Origin: an uncultured Desulfofustis sp.
GTDB taxonomy: Bacteria; Desulfobacterota; Desulfobulbia; Desulfobulbales; Desulfocapsaceae
Direction: 5' to 3'
Assembly (NCBI GenBank): GCA_905479735.1
Contig: CAJQNS010000059.1
Coordinates: forward strand, 1 to 44,882
Length of the DNA stretch: 44,882 nt
Each line of letters starts with the position of its first letter. Position 1 is the stretch's first letter. The notes beneath the pieces were generated by a model. The model was not told the DNA's origin and searched no databases. It was given only the letters and a program-made list of their open reading frames with translations. The translations under genes and the position numbers were made by a program. Positions 16,532 through 27,740 of the stretch are shown one piece after another.

Positions 16532-18912
16532 CCCCCCTCGGCCCCTGGCAACTGCGAGTAGCCGTCTTTCTTGTTTCCTTCGTCATCATCGTTGTTGAAA
16601 TCACCCTGATGCGCGAACTTGCGCTGCGCTTTTGGGAACATCTAGCCTGGCTTGTTATAAGCATTGCCCTGCTGGGGTTTGGTGCGAGCGGAACTGTGCT
16701 CGTGCTGATACAACGTTTTCTGAAAGTGGGAAGGCCCCTCCTACAGTTTATTTCCCTCACAGGGATGGCGGTTAGTTTTCCGCTAAGCCTGTTTCTGGTA
16801 GATAAGTTTGACATAAATCTCATACAAATGGTGTGGCAACCGTCACACTTTTGGAAACTCGGTGCTCTTGAACTAATTCTTGGAGTACCGTTTCTCTTCG
16901 GCGGCATGTTTGTCGGCCTGGCTCTGCAAGATACACCAGAAAAAGTACCAGGCCATTATGCCTCAAGCTTTCTAGGTTCAGGGATTGGTGGCATCATGGT
17001 GCTGCCGGCTCTATTTCTATTGCCGCCGCGTGTGCTTATCCTGGGCAGTTCCTGTATCATCCTGGCCGCGGCACTTTTCTATGCCCGGAGAAACATTACA
17101 GCAGGAGGCTGGATACTCTCTGGACTGCTGCTGGCAGTCATTCTCTGGCAGTTCCCGTATAACTCCAAAATTTCAGAGGACAAGGATCTACCGCAAATTT
17201 TAGCCACACCGGGAAGCAAAATTATTAGCCAACGCTACGGTCCCCAGGGACTTGTCGAAATAGTTGAGGCACCGGCGATTCACACAGCTCCCGGCCTGGC
17301 ATTGAACAATACGGAGCCCATACCAGACCAGCTCCTGATCATTCTCGATGGCCAGATCATTGGCAGTCTCTATAAAAGCAATTCCCCTCACGACTTCGCT
17401 TTTATGAATCACTCCACTGGTGCCCTGCCATATCAACTTGGCGATTACTCTGAAGTACTGATTGGCGATGTTGTGGGATCAGAGCAAGTCGGCCTTAGTC
17501 TGTTTCACGGCGCCAATGCGGTCACAGCTTTGACCTCAAATGGCTCATTGACAGAGCTCAACGCCGGTGAGATCCCTACATTCACGGGCATGTTTTATAG
17601 CGCCCCTGAAGTATCACATTATACTGCCACGCTCAGAGGTTTTCTACGCGGATCAAAGCACCTCTATTCCCTCATTGTTTTGCCCACCACAGGTCCAGAT
17701 CTTGGGGGTCTGTCTGCGACTAAAGCTAACAGCCTTCTTACCCTGGACACATTCCGACTTTGCTTTGCCAGTCTGAAGGATACAGGAGCCGTCTCGATCA
17801 CTGCGCATGTTCATTCGCCGCCGCGTGAAAGCCTGCGCCTTCTCAATATGTTTATTGATGTGCTGAAAGAACAAGGAAAAGATCCACGACGTCATCTTGC
17901 CATGATTCGTAACTGGGCAACAATTACGATTGTTGTCACAAAAAACGTTATCACAGACAGACAGGCTGATAAGATTCGGACCTTTTCTGGGCAAAGGGGG
18001 TTTGACCTTGTCTGGTTGCCCGACCTGGAGCCCTCAGAGGTCAATCGGCATCATATACTAACTGAGCCGGATTACTACTTAGGGGCCAAAGAACTGCTGG
18101 ATCCCCAAAACAAACGGTTTGCCTCAAGCTACGTGTATGACATAACCAGCCCCGATGACGAAAAACCGTTTTTTCACCACTTCAGTCGCTGGTGGGTGTC
18201 AAAGGATCTGTCGATGCAATTGGGGAGACGCAGCCGTGCCTATATGGAGTTGGGCGGAATTTTACTGATTGCGGCCTTGGGTCAGGCATTTCTCCTCGCC
18301 TTCACCTTTATTGTTCTGCCACTGGTCCCAGCCATTGGCCTTTCTGGCACGAGATCGCAACACTTTGTCGTCATGGGCTTTTTCAGTTCCATCGGCTTTG
18401 GCTTCATGTTGCTTGAAATGGGTGCACTGCAGCGATTGACTCTTCATTTTGGCCACCCTATCTATGCCGCTTCAACAGTATTATCAGGGTTCCTTTTCTT
18501 TGGAGGACTTGGAAGCATGATCAGTTCCCGCTTCAGGGAGCCACTGACTCGTCTGCATTATGGTCTCGGTATTTCCATAGTGCTTTTAGGCAGCCTGATG
18601 CTGTTATTGCATGATAGATCTTTAGCCCTTACTGAAGGATTAAGTCTCCCGGGTCGAATGGCAGTCGTAATCCTGTTTATCGGCCCGCTCGCTTCACTGA
18701 TGGGCATGATGTTTCCGCTGGCCATAAAGCGTTTAGGCCGCGAGCAGTCCCATCTTGTCCCCTGGGCCTGGAGTGCTAACGGTTTTGCATCTGTTCTTGC
18801 CACCCTTTGCGCTCCACTGTTTGCGATTCAATGGGGGTTCAACATGGTGGTCTGGACAGCGTTGGGCTGTTACTGCCTTGCTGCACTGCTGAGCCTGAGA
18901 TTGCCGAGATGA
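16528..18912 (+). CDS. Spermidine-synthase-like multi-spanning membrane protein
   Basis: 794 aa, starting at the ATG that overlaps the PIMT stop. Residues ~1-220 hold about seven hydrophobic helices (FVIIVVEITLMRELALRFW). Residues ~225-620 are a soluble domain with the layout of spermidine synthase. Residues ~625-790 hold about six more helices (FGFMLLEMGALQRLTLHFGH). The nucleotide-binding glycine loop of aminopropyltransferases is not intact: the equivalent stretch reads VLIGDVVGSEQVGLSLFHGA and the acidic SAM/MTA-binding residue after the second strand is replaced (TALTSNGSL). It is probably not a polyamine synthase. Coupling to the exported PIMT suggests a joint envelope function. Confidence 0.82.
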   Translation: MTPLGPWQLRVAVFLVSFVIIVVEITLMRELALRFWEHLAWLVISIALLGFGASGTVLVLIQRFLKVGRPLLQFISLTGMAVSFPLSLFLVDKFDINLIQMVWQPSHFWKLGALELILGVPFLFGGMFVGLALQDTPEKVPGHYASSFLGSGIGGIMVLPALFLLPPRVLILGSSCIILAAALFYARRNITAGGWILSGLLLAVILWQFPYNSKISEDKDLPQILATPGSKIISQRYGPQGLVEIVEAPAIHTAPGLALNNTEPIPDQLLIILDGQIIGSLYKSNSPHDFAFMNHSTGALPYQLGDYSEVLIGDVVGSEQVGLSLFHGANAVTALTSNGSLTELNAGEIPTFTGMFYSAPEVSHYTATLRGFLRGSKHLYSLIVLPTTGPDLGGLSATKANSLLTLDTFRLCFASLKDTGAVSITAHVHSPPRESLRLLNMFIDVLKEQGKDPRRHLAMIRNWATITIVVTKNVITDRQADKIRTFSGQRGFDLVWLPDLEPSEVNRHHILTEPDYYLGAKELLDPQNKRFASSYVYDITSPDDEKPFFHHFSRWWVSKDLSMQLGRRSRAYMELGGILLIAALGQAFLLAFTFIVLPLVPAIGLSGTRSQHFVVMGFFSSIGFGFMLLEMGALQRLTLHFGHPIYAASTVLSGFLFFGGLGSMISSRFREPLTRLHYGLGISIVLLGSLMLLLHDRSLALTEGLSLPGRMAVVILFIGPLASLMGMMFPLAIKRLGREQSHLVPWAWSANGFASVLATLCAPLFAIQWGFNMVVWTALGCYCLAALLSLRLPR

Positions 18913-19137
18913 GATATCTTTCTGGCAAATGTTGGTATCCCTGTTACCAGGCTTGCTTCAGGTCTTCCTGTTTATCTTTAAATGGCCCCCAAAAAACTAT
19001 CCCGCATCCCGGCAATATATTAGTCAGGCCCATTTTATTTTCGGCTTCTGTAGATATAGTAAATCAATACATAGTCGCCTTGTTCAGCCTATGAGAAATA
19101 ATCCAAGACACAACCAGACGGTTAAGGAGGGTAAGAA

Positions 19138-19365
19138 ATGAAAGTTAAAGTGGTGGACACCCCTGAGGAGTTATTTGAGTATACGGCCGATGTTCTTCCG
19201 CGAAAAGATGAATTTATTTACCACAAGGACCAGGCCTATAAGGTGAGTTACGTATGTCATCATGTAGTTGAAACACCAGGTAGTAATGACGTAGGAGATG
19301 TCTATGCAGTTATAGAAGTCTCGACCACACAGAGCTATTTAGGTCGGCAACTCAAGTCCTATTAG
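19138..19365 (+). CDS. Small conserved-looking protein, unknown
   Basis: 75 aa, with a strong AAGGAGGGT ribosome binding site 6 nt before the ATG. The sequence is acidic and soluble (MKVKVVDTPEELFEYTADVL at the start) with a single histidine pair, CHHVVE. There is no signal peptide. I do not recognise the family. It sits alone, 225 bp after the membrane protein and 112 bp before the second 145-bp repeat. Confidence 0.7.
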   Translation: MKVKVVDTPEELFEYTADVLPRKDEFIYHKDQAYKVSYVCHHVVETPGSNDVGDVYAVIEVSTTQSYLGRQLKSY

Positions 19366-19477
19366 CAAGAGCCAATCAACAACGGTAACTAACAATCTAT
19401 TCTTTGACTCCGTTTGCTGCTCTGGCCGCCGCTCGATCCCGTGCAGCTTGTCCCCCTCACTTTTTCATCGAGTCAGT

Positions 19478-19622
19478 TATACATAACGACATAAGTTCAA
19501 GACGCCCTCTCAGGCAAGGCACGAGCGAGGAGCCGGCGGAGCAGCCTGGTAGTGCTGTGAGCAGGCACCACAGCGAGCAACGCAGCATGAGGGAATGGAT
19601 TGGACTTATGTCGCTATGTATA
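19478..19622 (+). repeat. 145-bp MITE-like element, copy 2
   Basis: Same length and orientation as 15319-15463, with only a few substitutions (for example GCGAC for ACGAC inside the right terminal repeat). It lies upstream of perR. The rest of 19366-19929 shows no gene. Confidence 0.88.
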
Positions 19623-19929
19623 GTTGCTCGCCAGGCAGCGCAAGATCTCCTTGAACCGGCCATTCTCATTCTCTAGAGTGGCCAACCGACTGGAAAAAAT
19701 CACCACTGCTCCGATGCTCCAGTTGTTCCAAAAAAGTGCCTGAAACCTCAGAGAAACCCGTTGATTTATTAACACAATAATATCTTCGGTTTATAAGCAT
19801 ATCGCTTAGGCCCACAATTTCTCAATTCCAATATAACCTATAATATCAAGACTATAAAAGAAACGCCCCTGAAAGAAAATACAGCTGCGCAAATATTGAC
19901 CTGGTCTCAGTTGGTGATTAACTATTAGG

Positions 19930-19945
19930 TAGGAATCAATTCCTA
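19930..19945. promoter_or_regulatory. Candidate PerR/Fur operator
   Basis: A perfect 16-bp palindrome, TAGGAATCAATTCCTA, centred about 22 bp before the perR start. The placement suggests PerR autoregulation of perR-katG. The match to a known PerR box is not exact, so the assignment is inferred from position and symmetry. Confidence 0.55.
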
Positions 19946-19959
19946 ATAAACGATTGACA

Positions 19960-22639
<2,680 letters not shown>

Positions 22640-22682
22640 TTACGATTGCTGGATGTTGGCAGGCTTCTGAAATAACCCTTGA

Positions 22683-22723
22683 GCGCGGCCTATCCTTTCA
22701 TTTTGATGGGCCGCGCCCCTTTT
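22683..22723 (+). terminator. Intrinsic terminator after katG
   Basis: An 8-bp perfect GC stem (GCGCGGCC/GGCCGCGC), an 18-nt loop, then CCCC and four T. The stem may also serve the convergent tRNA-binding gene, whose stop codon is at its right edge. Confidence 0.8.
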
Positions 22724-23082
22724 CAGAAAAGTTTACTTCCGATTTTGGCGTCGACCGCCGGCGACACAAAGGTGGCCTCGCCGCTTTCTGCTTTGGGCCA
22801 CTGAACACCGATAATCAATGCTTCCGAGGTAACCGGTCCCATCCGCCTGGGACCGAAATTGAGGACTCCGAGTACGAGCCTGTTTTTCACTTCCTCGATC
22901 GGATGACAGGTGAACCTGCCATAGCTGGTTTTTCTGCCAAATCTGCCGTAGTCGACGACCATCTTGTAAGTAGGCTTGTGGGTTCTCTCTTCCCGTTCAA
23001 CTTCAACCACTCTGCCCACCCGAATATCGAGCAGCCCAAATGATTCATCGAATCCGACGACTGGTTTTATTTCTTTTGCCAT
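22723..23082 (-). CDS. tRNA-binding-domain (CsaA-like) protein
   Basis: 119 aa forming one OB-fold of the EMAP/tRNA-binding type. Visible marks are DIRVGRVVEVE at the first strand, GRFTCHPIEEV in the middle and a C-terminal ALIIGVQWPKAESGE-type segment. CsaA and YgjH relatives are export-linked chaperones or tRNA binders; the length (~110-120 aa) fits the stand-alone form. It begins with MAKEIKPVVGFDESFG, longer than CsaA by about ten residues. It is convergent with katG. A REP-like palindrome lies just upstream. Confidence 0.9.
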   Translation of the reverse strand: MAKEIKPVVGFDESFGLLDIRVGRVVEVEREERTHKPTYKMVVDYGRFGRKTSYGRFTCHPIEEVKNRLVLGVLNFGPRRMGPVTSEALIIGVQWPKAESGEATFVSPAVDAKIGSKLF

Positions 23083-23107
23083 GGTTCTCTTTCCTCTCTA
23101 CTTAAAG

Positions 23108-23159
23108 GGGGACACAATACCTATCATGTCCCAGGGGACATGATAGGTATTGTGTCCCC
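23108..23159. repeat. REP-like perfect palindrome (double unit)
   Basis: Two 25-nt arms separated by 2 bp: the left arm starts GGGGACACAATACCTATC, and the right arm is its exact complement. The outer part equals the arms of the palindrome at 2566-2591. It is placed between the tRNA-binding gene and the decayed permease. Confidence 0.85.
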
Positions 23160-23208
23160 ACAGGATGTCCCCACAGGATTTTCATTTTGAATCGTGGCTG
23201 CAACTCTC

Positions 23209-23687
23209 TTAGAGACCGCCGCCAAGCGAATCTCCGACTGAATACCTGTAGGCCCGGTAAGCAGGTACAGCACCGGCCAAAAACCCCGAGAGTATCAGGG
23301 TCGAGATGATGATCTGATCCTTTAACCCGGGTGCTGAGATGGGAACATAGAGGCCATTACGGGCAGTGATCAGCGGCTGTCCTATAAACATGAGTACGTA
23401 AAGCAAGATCACGCCTGCTGCGGCCCCGATAAATGAGATCAGCCCTGCTTCGGTGGTCAACAGCAAAAAAAGATGTGAGACGGCCGGGCCCCGACGGATC
23501 TCAGAATTGCGATCTCACGCCTGCGTTCATTGAGACCAGCGAGCGTCATCGCCACCAGACACAACAGACTGGTCAGGACCACCATTACCGAGATTGCCAG
23601 CAACGCAGATTCGGCAGTACCGAGCACCTGCCAGAGCTCCTGCAGGGTAACACCCGGCATGATGCACCGATCGATGATTTCTTGCAT
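23209..23687 (-). pseudogene. ABC transporter permease remnant (FtsX/MacB type), truncated and frameshifted
   Basis: Two adjoining frames together encode the C-terminal ~155 aa of an FtsX-domain permease. The first (to ~23460) contains LNERRREIAILRSVGARPSH, the conserved cytoplasmic loop. The second carries on with TTEAGLISFIGAAAGVILLY and two more membrane helices. They are joined at a run of seven T (minus strand); one extra T would restore a continuous reading. The N-terminal ~250 aa of a normal permease and the ATPase partner are absent. It is a decayed fragment, unless the T-run is a sequencing error; even then it is 5'-truncated. Confidence 0.85.
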
Positions 23688-23754
23688 TGACCCTTTTTGT
23701 AGTTATTTTGGTTGGTAACCTATCTCACACGTACTCATTAAGACGGAGGATGTC

Positions 23755-24276
23755 ATGGCAGAAATAAAAGCACTGAGTCAAGAGGCAATTCCGGAAGCAC
23801 TGAAAATGGCCGAACGATACCGACTGCTCAACGAGCCGGACGAAGCCGAGTCCATCTGCCTTGATATCCTGACCATTGCCCCTGATCATCAGGAGGCACT
23901 GATCACTCTGCTGCTGTCACTGACCGACAAATTCAGAGACAAAAGGCTGATGCCCGCCTTCGACCAGGCCAAGGAAATTGTCGATCAACTTGGTGATGCG
24001 CACTGCAAATCGTATTATCTGGGGGTCATTTTCGAGCGGCGGGCGAAATATCACCTCAGGCAGGGCGGGCCAGGGGCCGGCACCGTCGCCCATGGCTGGC
24101 TCGTCAAGGCAATGGATGAATTCAAGGATGCTCTGACCAACTGCGACCCGGATAATCAGAAAGCGGTATTGCGGTTTAATTCCTGTACCCGGCTGCTGAA
24201 CAACAATCCAGAGATTAAACCGGACAGTTCCGACCAGACCGAGCCTCTGCTCGACTCTTTTGATACGCCCCATTGA
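23755..24276 (+). CDS. TPR-like protein
   Basis: 173 aa, all-helical, with tetratricopeptide-like helix pairs around residues 12-50 (AERYRLLNEPDEAESICLDI and the next helix, starting LTIAPDHQEAL) and 85-150. There is no signal peptide or membrane segment, so it is a cytosolic scaffold or binding protein of unknown partner. A good GGAGG ribosome binding site lies 5 nt before the ATG. The C terminus is a polar Asp/Ser-rich tail. A degenerate MITE-like element lies directly after the stop. Confidence 0.85.
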   Translation: MAEIKALSQEAIPEALKMAERYRLLNEPDEAESICLDILTIAPDHQEALITLLLSLTDKFRDKRLMPAFDQAKEIVDQLGDAHCKSYYLGVIFERRAKYHLRQGGPGAGTVAHGWLVKAMDEFKDALTNCDPDNQKAVLRFNSCTRLLNNNPEIKPDSSDQTEPLLDSFDTPH

Positions 24277-24284
24277 GGGACACA

Positions 24285-24402
24285 AGCCCAAAGCGTCCAG
24301 ACCAGACTGGTAAGAAATGAGCCAGGAGCAGCCTATTAGCGCTGTGAGCAGGTACTACAGCGAGTGACGCAGCCCCAGAGTCCTGGTCCGGGTCTGCTCT
24401 AA
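24285..24402. repeat. Divergent member of the MITE-like family
   Basis: The core (about 24318-24373) aligns with the 145-bp elements: GAGCC..GCAGCCT..AG.GCTGTGAGCAGG.AC.ACAGCGAG..ACGCAGC. The ends differ; they form their own imperfect inverted repeat (CCAGACCAGACTGG against CTCTGGGGC-side sequence). It is probably an older or different subfamily. Confidence 0.6.
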
Positions 24403-24412
24403 TGCTGACCAG

Positions 24413-24444
24413 CAGACGGTCGTTTATCGCTGAACGCCCGTCTG
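24413..24444. terminator. Hairpin between TPR and sdhB genes
   Basis: A 12-bp stem with one mismatch (CAGACGGTCGTT against AACGCCCGTCTG) lies between the convergent TPR and sdhB genes. The U-tract is weak on both strands, so it may be a bidirectional terminator. Confidence 0.4.
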
Positions 24445-24455
24445 ATTTGATCCTC

Positions 24456-25175
24456 TTACTTGTCCCCTTTTCCCTCTTTGATCATCCGCTTGGTCTGGTT
24501 GATCCGTTTGGTGATAAGGATGGAACGCGGACAGGCCTGGGTGCATTTGAAGTGGTTCTCGCACAACCAGACACCGTCGGCATCATCGAGTACCGGAAGT
24601 CGCTGCTCCTCACCTTTGTCCCGTGAATCGGCCAGAAATCTGAAGGCCTGGGCGATGGCAGCCGGACCGATAAAGGCCGGATGCTCTTCGGGGATCGGGC
24701 AGGCCGAGTAGCAGGAGGCGCAGAGGATGCAGTTGGTGGTATCGTCGAACTGCAGCCGCTCTTCGGGGGACTGGATGCGCTCCTTCTCGGCCACCGGTTG
24801 GTCGTTGATCAGGTAGGGCTTGATCGACTTGTATTTCTCGAAAAACTCAGCCTGATCGACGATCAGGTCCCGCTGCACGGGCAGATAGCGAAGCGGCTCA
24901 ACCACCACCGTGGCGCCATCCTCCTCGGCCACTTCTTTGACCAGCGTCTTGCAGGCCAGACCATCCTGGCCGTTGATGCGCATGGCGTCCGAGCCACAGA
25001 CGCCGTGAGCGCAGCTCTTCCTGAAGCCAAGGCTGCCGTCCTGAAAACGTTTGACATCCATCAGGGCGTCGAGCAGCCGCGCATTGGGATCCACCTCCAC
25101 CGTGTATTCCTGATAATACGGGGCATCATCGGTGTCGGGGTTGTAACGCTGTATCTTCAACGTGATCTGCATCAT
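24456..25175 (-). CDS. sdhB: Succinate dehydrogenase / fumarate reductase iron-sulfur subunit
   Basis: 239 aa. The N-terminal ferredoxin domain holds the 2Fe-2S ligands in CAHGVCGSDAM plus a later Cys (DGLAC). The C-terminal domain holds the cluster motifs CILCASCYSACP and CENHFKCTQACP, typical of SdhB/FrdB. It passes electrons between the flavoprotein and quinone. AAGGAGGAA precedes two adjacent ATG codons (25175 and 25172); either may be used. It follows sdhA by 14 bp. The direction of catalysis cannot be decided from sequence. Confidence 0.95.
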   Translation of the reverse strand: MMQITLKIQRYNPDTDDAPYYQEYTVEVDPNARLLDALMDVKRFQDGSLGFRKSCAHGVCGSDAMRINGQDGLACKTLVKEVAEEDGATVVVEPLRYLPVQRDLIVDQAEFFEKYKSIKPYLINDQPVAEKERIQSPEERLQFDDTTNCILCASCYSACPIPEEHPAFIGPAAIAQAFRFLADSRDKGEEQRLPVLDDADGVWLCENHFKCTQACPRSILITKRINQTKRMIKEGKGDK

Positions 25176-25189
25176 TTCCTCCTTCTCAA

Positions 25190-26926
25190 CTAATAACTGC
25201 GCGGCTTCGGTTCCCAGATCGAGGTGTCGACACCCTTATAGTCGAGCCTCACCTCGTTGCCGTCCAGATAGGCAAGGGTATGCTTGAGCCAATTGTCATC
25301 GTCCCGTTCCGGATAGTCTTCACGGCTGTGGGCACCGCGGCTTTCCTGGCGTTTGAGAGCCGATTCGGCAGTGATCAGGGCCAGGTCAAGCATGTTGCCC
25401 AGTTCGATCATTTCGAGCAGATCGGTGTTGAACTGGCTGCTGGTATCCTGAACACGGACCGAACCATAGCGCTCCCGCAGCTCTTTTATCTCTTCGACTG
25501 CGGCAGCCATGTCATTTTCATTGCGATAGATACCGATTTTCTCCATCATGGTCGTCTGCATCTGATCGGTAATGTGTCCCCCATGCGGTCCTTCTGCCCC
25601 GTCGGTCAAGCGGCCGATCCAGTTCTGCGCCTCAGCCGCAGCAGACTCGGAGGGATCAGCTGCAGCTGCCTGGCTGACGTAGTCAGCAATGTGCAGTCCG
25701 GCGCGGCGGCCGAACACCACCAGATCGAGCAGGCTGTTGGTCCCCAGCCGGTTGGCGCCGTGCACCGAGACGCAGGCACATTCACCGGCGGCGTAGAGGC
25801 CGTCCACCACGGTACCGTCTTTGTCGAGCAGTACCCTGCCACTGGTGTCAGTCGGGATACCGCCCATGGCATAATGGGCGGTGGGCAACACCGGAATCGG
25901 TTTTTCGGCCGGGTTGATGCCCAGATAGGTCTCACAGAAGTCGGTGATGTCTGGAAGCTTGGCGGCCAGGACGTCGGCGCCGAGGTGGGTGGCATCGAGA
26001 TGAACATAGTCATCGATTTTACCATCGCCTCTGATGCCCTTGCCCTGCAGCACCTCGGTCTGGATTGAGCGGGCGACAATGTCGCGCGGAGCCAAATCGA
26101 GCAGCGTCGGTGAGTAGCGCTCCATAAAGCGTTCACCGTCACGGTTACGAAGAATGCCGCCCTCACCGCGGACCGCCTCGGAAATGAGAATACCGAGCCC
26201 CATGATGCCGGTGGGATGAAACTGGAAGAATTCCATGTCTTCCAGCGGAATGCCGCGCCGGGCGCAGACCGCCGGTCCGTCGCCGGTATTGGCGTAGGCA
26301 TTGGAAGTGATCTTGAAGATGCGGCCAAAACCGCCGGTGGCAAACAGCACCGCCTTAGCAGCAAAGATGTGCAAATCGCCGGTGGCCAGTTCAACCACCA
26401 CCAGGCCGCTGCAGACACTGCCATCCAGGATCAGATCGACCACCTGGAATTCATCGTAAAATGATACCTCGTTCTTGATACACTGCTGATACAGGGTCTG
26501 GAGGATCATATGGCCGGTTCGGTCGGCGGCGTAACAGGCCCGGCGCACCGGACCCTCTCCGAAGTTTCTGGTGTGGCCGCCGAAGCGCCGCTGGTCGATC
26601 CTGCCTTCCGGGGTGCGGTTAAAGGGCAGCCCCCGGTTTTCCAGATCGTAGACCGCCTGGACCGCTTCTTCAGCCAGGATATGAGCGGCCTGCTGGTCGA
26701 CCAGGTAGTCGCCGCCTTTAACCGTGTCAAAGGCATGCCACTCAGGCTTGTCCTCTTCAACGTTGCCCAGTGCCGCACTGATGCCCCCCTGCGCGGCTCC
26801 AGTGTGGCTGCGGACCGGATAGAGTTTGGAAAGCACCGCCGTTTTCGACTTGCGGCTGGCTTCCAGAGCGGCGTATAGACCGGCACCGCCGGAACCTACA
26901 ATGATGGTATCGAAATGATGAATCAC
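25190..26926 (-). CDS. sdhA: Succinate dehydrogenase / fumarate reductase flavoprotein subunit
   Basis: 578 aa from a GTG at 26926, which has AAGGAGG 5 nt upstream; a TTG at 26971 also lies in frame but extends beyond the family start. The FAD-binding [17 protein letters not shown] opens the protein. The covalent-FAD His sits in [11 protein letters not shown], and the active-site region [20 protein letters not shown] is intact. The C-terminal domain with YRNENDM and [11 protein letters not shown] is complete. It interconverts succinate and fumarate in a complex with SdhB. No cytochrome b/membrane anchor gene (sdhC) precedes it, which is unusual (see findings). Confidence 0.96.
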   Translation of the reverse strand: MIHHFDTIIVGSGGAGLYAALEASRKSKTAVLSKLYPVRSHTGAAQGGISAALGNVEEDKPEWHAFDTVKGGDYLVDQQAAHILAEEAVQAVYDLENRGLPFNRTPEGRIDQRRFGGHTRNFGEGPVRRACYAADRTGHMILQTLYQQCIKNEVSFYDEFQVVDLILDGSVCSGLVVVELATGDLHIFAAKAVLFATGGFGRIFKITSNAYANTGDGPAVCARRGIPLEDMEFFQFHPTGIMGLGILISEAVRGEGGILRNRDGERFMERYSPTLLDLAPRDIVARSIQTEVLQGKGIRGDGKIDDYVHLDATHLGADVLAAKLPDITDFCETYLGINPAEKPIPVLPTAHYAMGGIPTDTSGRVLLDKDGTVVDGLYAAGECACVSVHGANRLGTNSLLDLVVFGRRAGLHIADYVSQAAAADPSESAAAEAQNWIGRLTDGAEGPHGGHITDQMQTTMMEKIGIYRNENDMAAAVEEIKELRERYGSVRVQDTSSQFNTDLLEMIELGNMLDLALITAESALKRQESRGAHSREDYPERDDDNWLKHTLAYLDGNEVRLDYKGVDTSIWEPKPRSY

Positions 26927-27145
26927 GAGGGCCTCCTTCGATGAGTTAGTTGAATCGGTCAGAAGGTACAATGCTTGATATTAAAGCAGTTAGCGGCGGT
27001 GCAAACAAGCCTTTTCTGGAACTCTTGAGCCGGCAGTTCTAACTTGGGTCTGGAATTGCTTGCCCATCAACAACGCCTGCTTTAAGGTCAGGTGACGGAA
27101 AATCTTTAAATGAAATGTGAGTGATAACTTACTGCTGACAGGTGC

Positions 27146-27727
27146 ATGACGATGAAGACAAGATGCCAATGGTGCGGTGATACCGCCCTATACAGAGACT
27201 ATCACGACAAGGAATGGGGCGTGCCGGTAGATGATGACCGCCTGCTGTTCGAGTTTCTCGTCCTCGAAGGAGCCCAGGCCGGCCTGAGCTGGCTCACCAT
27301 CCTCAAGAAGCGGGAGGGCTACAGAAAGGCATTTGACAATTTCGATTGCCAGCGCGTCGCAACATATTCTGAGCGTGACGCTGAACGATTGCGCAACGAT
27401 GACGCCATCGTGCGCAATCGACTCAAGATCGAATCGGCCATCAAGAACGCCCGGGCTGTCATCCAGATTCAGCAGCAGTACGGTTCATTGAGCTCCTTTC
27501 TCTGGGACTATGTCGACGGTGTTCCGTTACAGAACAACTGGAAACAAATGGCAGATCTGCCCGCCCACACCAAGCTGTCCGATACATTAAGCAAAGACCT
27601 CAAGAAAAGAGGATTTTCCTTTGTCGGTTCAACCATCTGTTATGCGTTTATGCAGGCAGTCGGGATGGTAAACGACCACACCACCGACTGCTTTCGCCAC
27701 CAGGAAATCAGAGCACTGGCACCCTAG
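27146..27727 (+). CDS. tag: DNA-3-methyladenine glycosylase I
   Basis: 193 aa. It begins with the family signature CQWCGDTALYRDYHDKEWG and has LEGAQAGLSWLTILKKRE in the helix-hairpin-helix-like core. The four zinc ligands of Tag are present (N-terminal Cys and His, and the His and Cys in VNDHTTDC near the C terminus). It excises 3-methyladenine from DNA in base excision repair. ATG at 27146; a second ATG two codons later is possible. It is convergent with the selenoprotein gene, 13 bp apart, and no adaptive-response genes are nearby. Confidence 0.96.
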   Translation: MTMKTRCQWCGDTALYRDYHDKEWGVPVDDDRLLFEFLVLEGAQAGLSWLTILKKREGYRKAFDNFDCQRVATYSERDAERLRNDDAIVRNRLKIESAIKNARAVIQIQQQYGSLSSFLWDYVDGVPLQNNWKQMADLPAHTKLSDTLSKDLKKRGFSFVGSTICYAFMQAVGMVNDHTTDCFRHQEIRALAP

Positions 27728-27740
27728 CCTTCTGGGCTTT

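Noticed and set aside
23457-23687. TGA at the end of the first permease frame as a Sec codon
   Set aside because: The continuation lies in a different frame, so a frameshift and not UGA recoding explains it.
25606-26424. 272-aa frame inside sdhA in another reading frame
   Set aside because: Composition (Ala/Pro/Arg/Trp-rich) is typical of an off-frame translation; sdhA is intact.
26971-27042. 23-codon plus-strand ORF with AGAAGG upstream, between sdhA and tag
   Set aside because: Too short to distinguish from chance; no conserved feature and no clear promoter.
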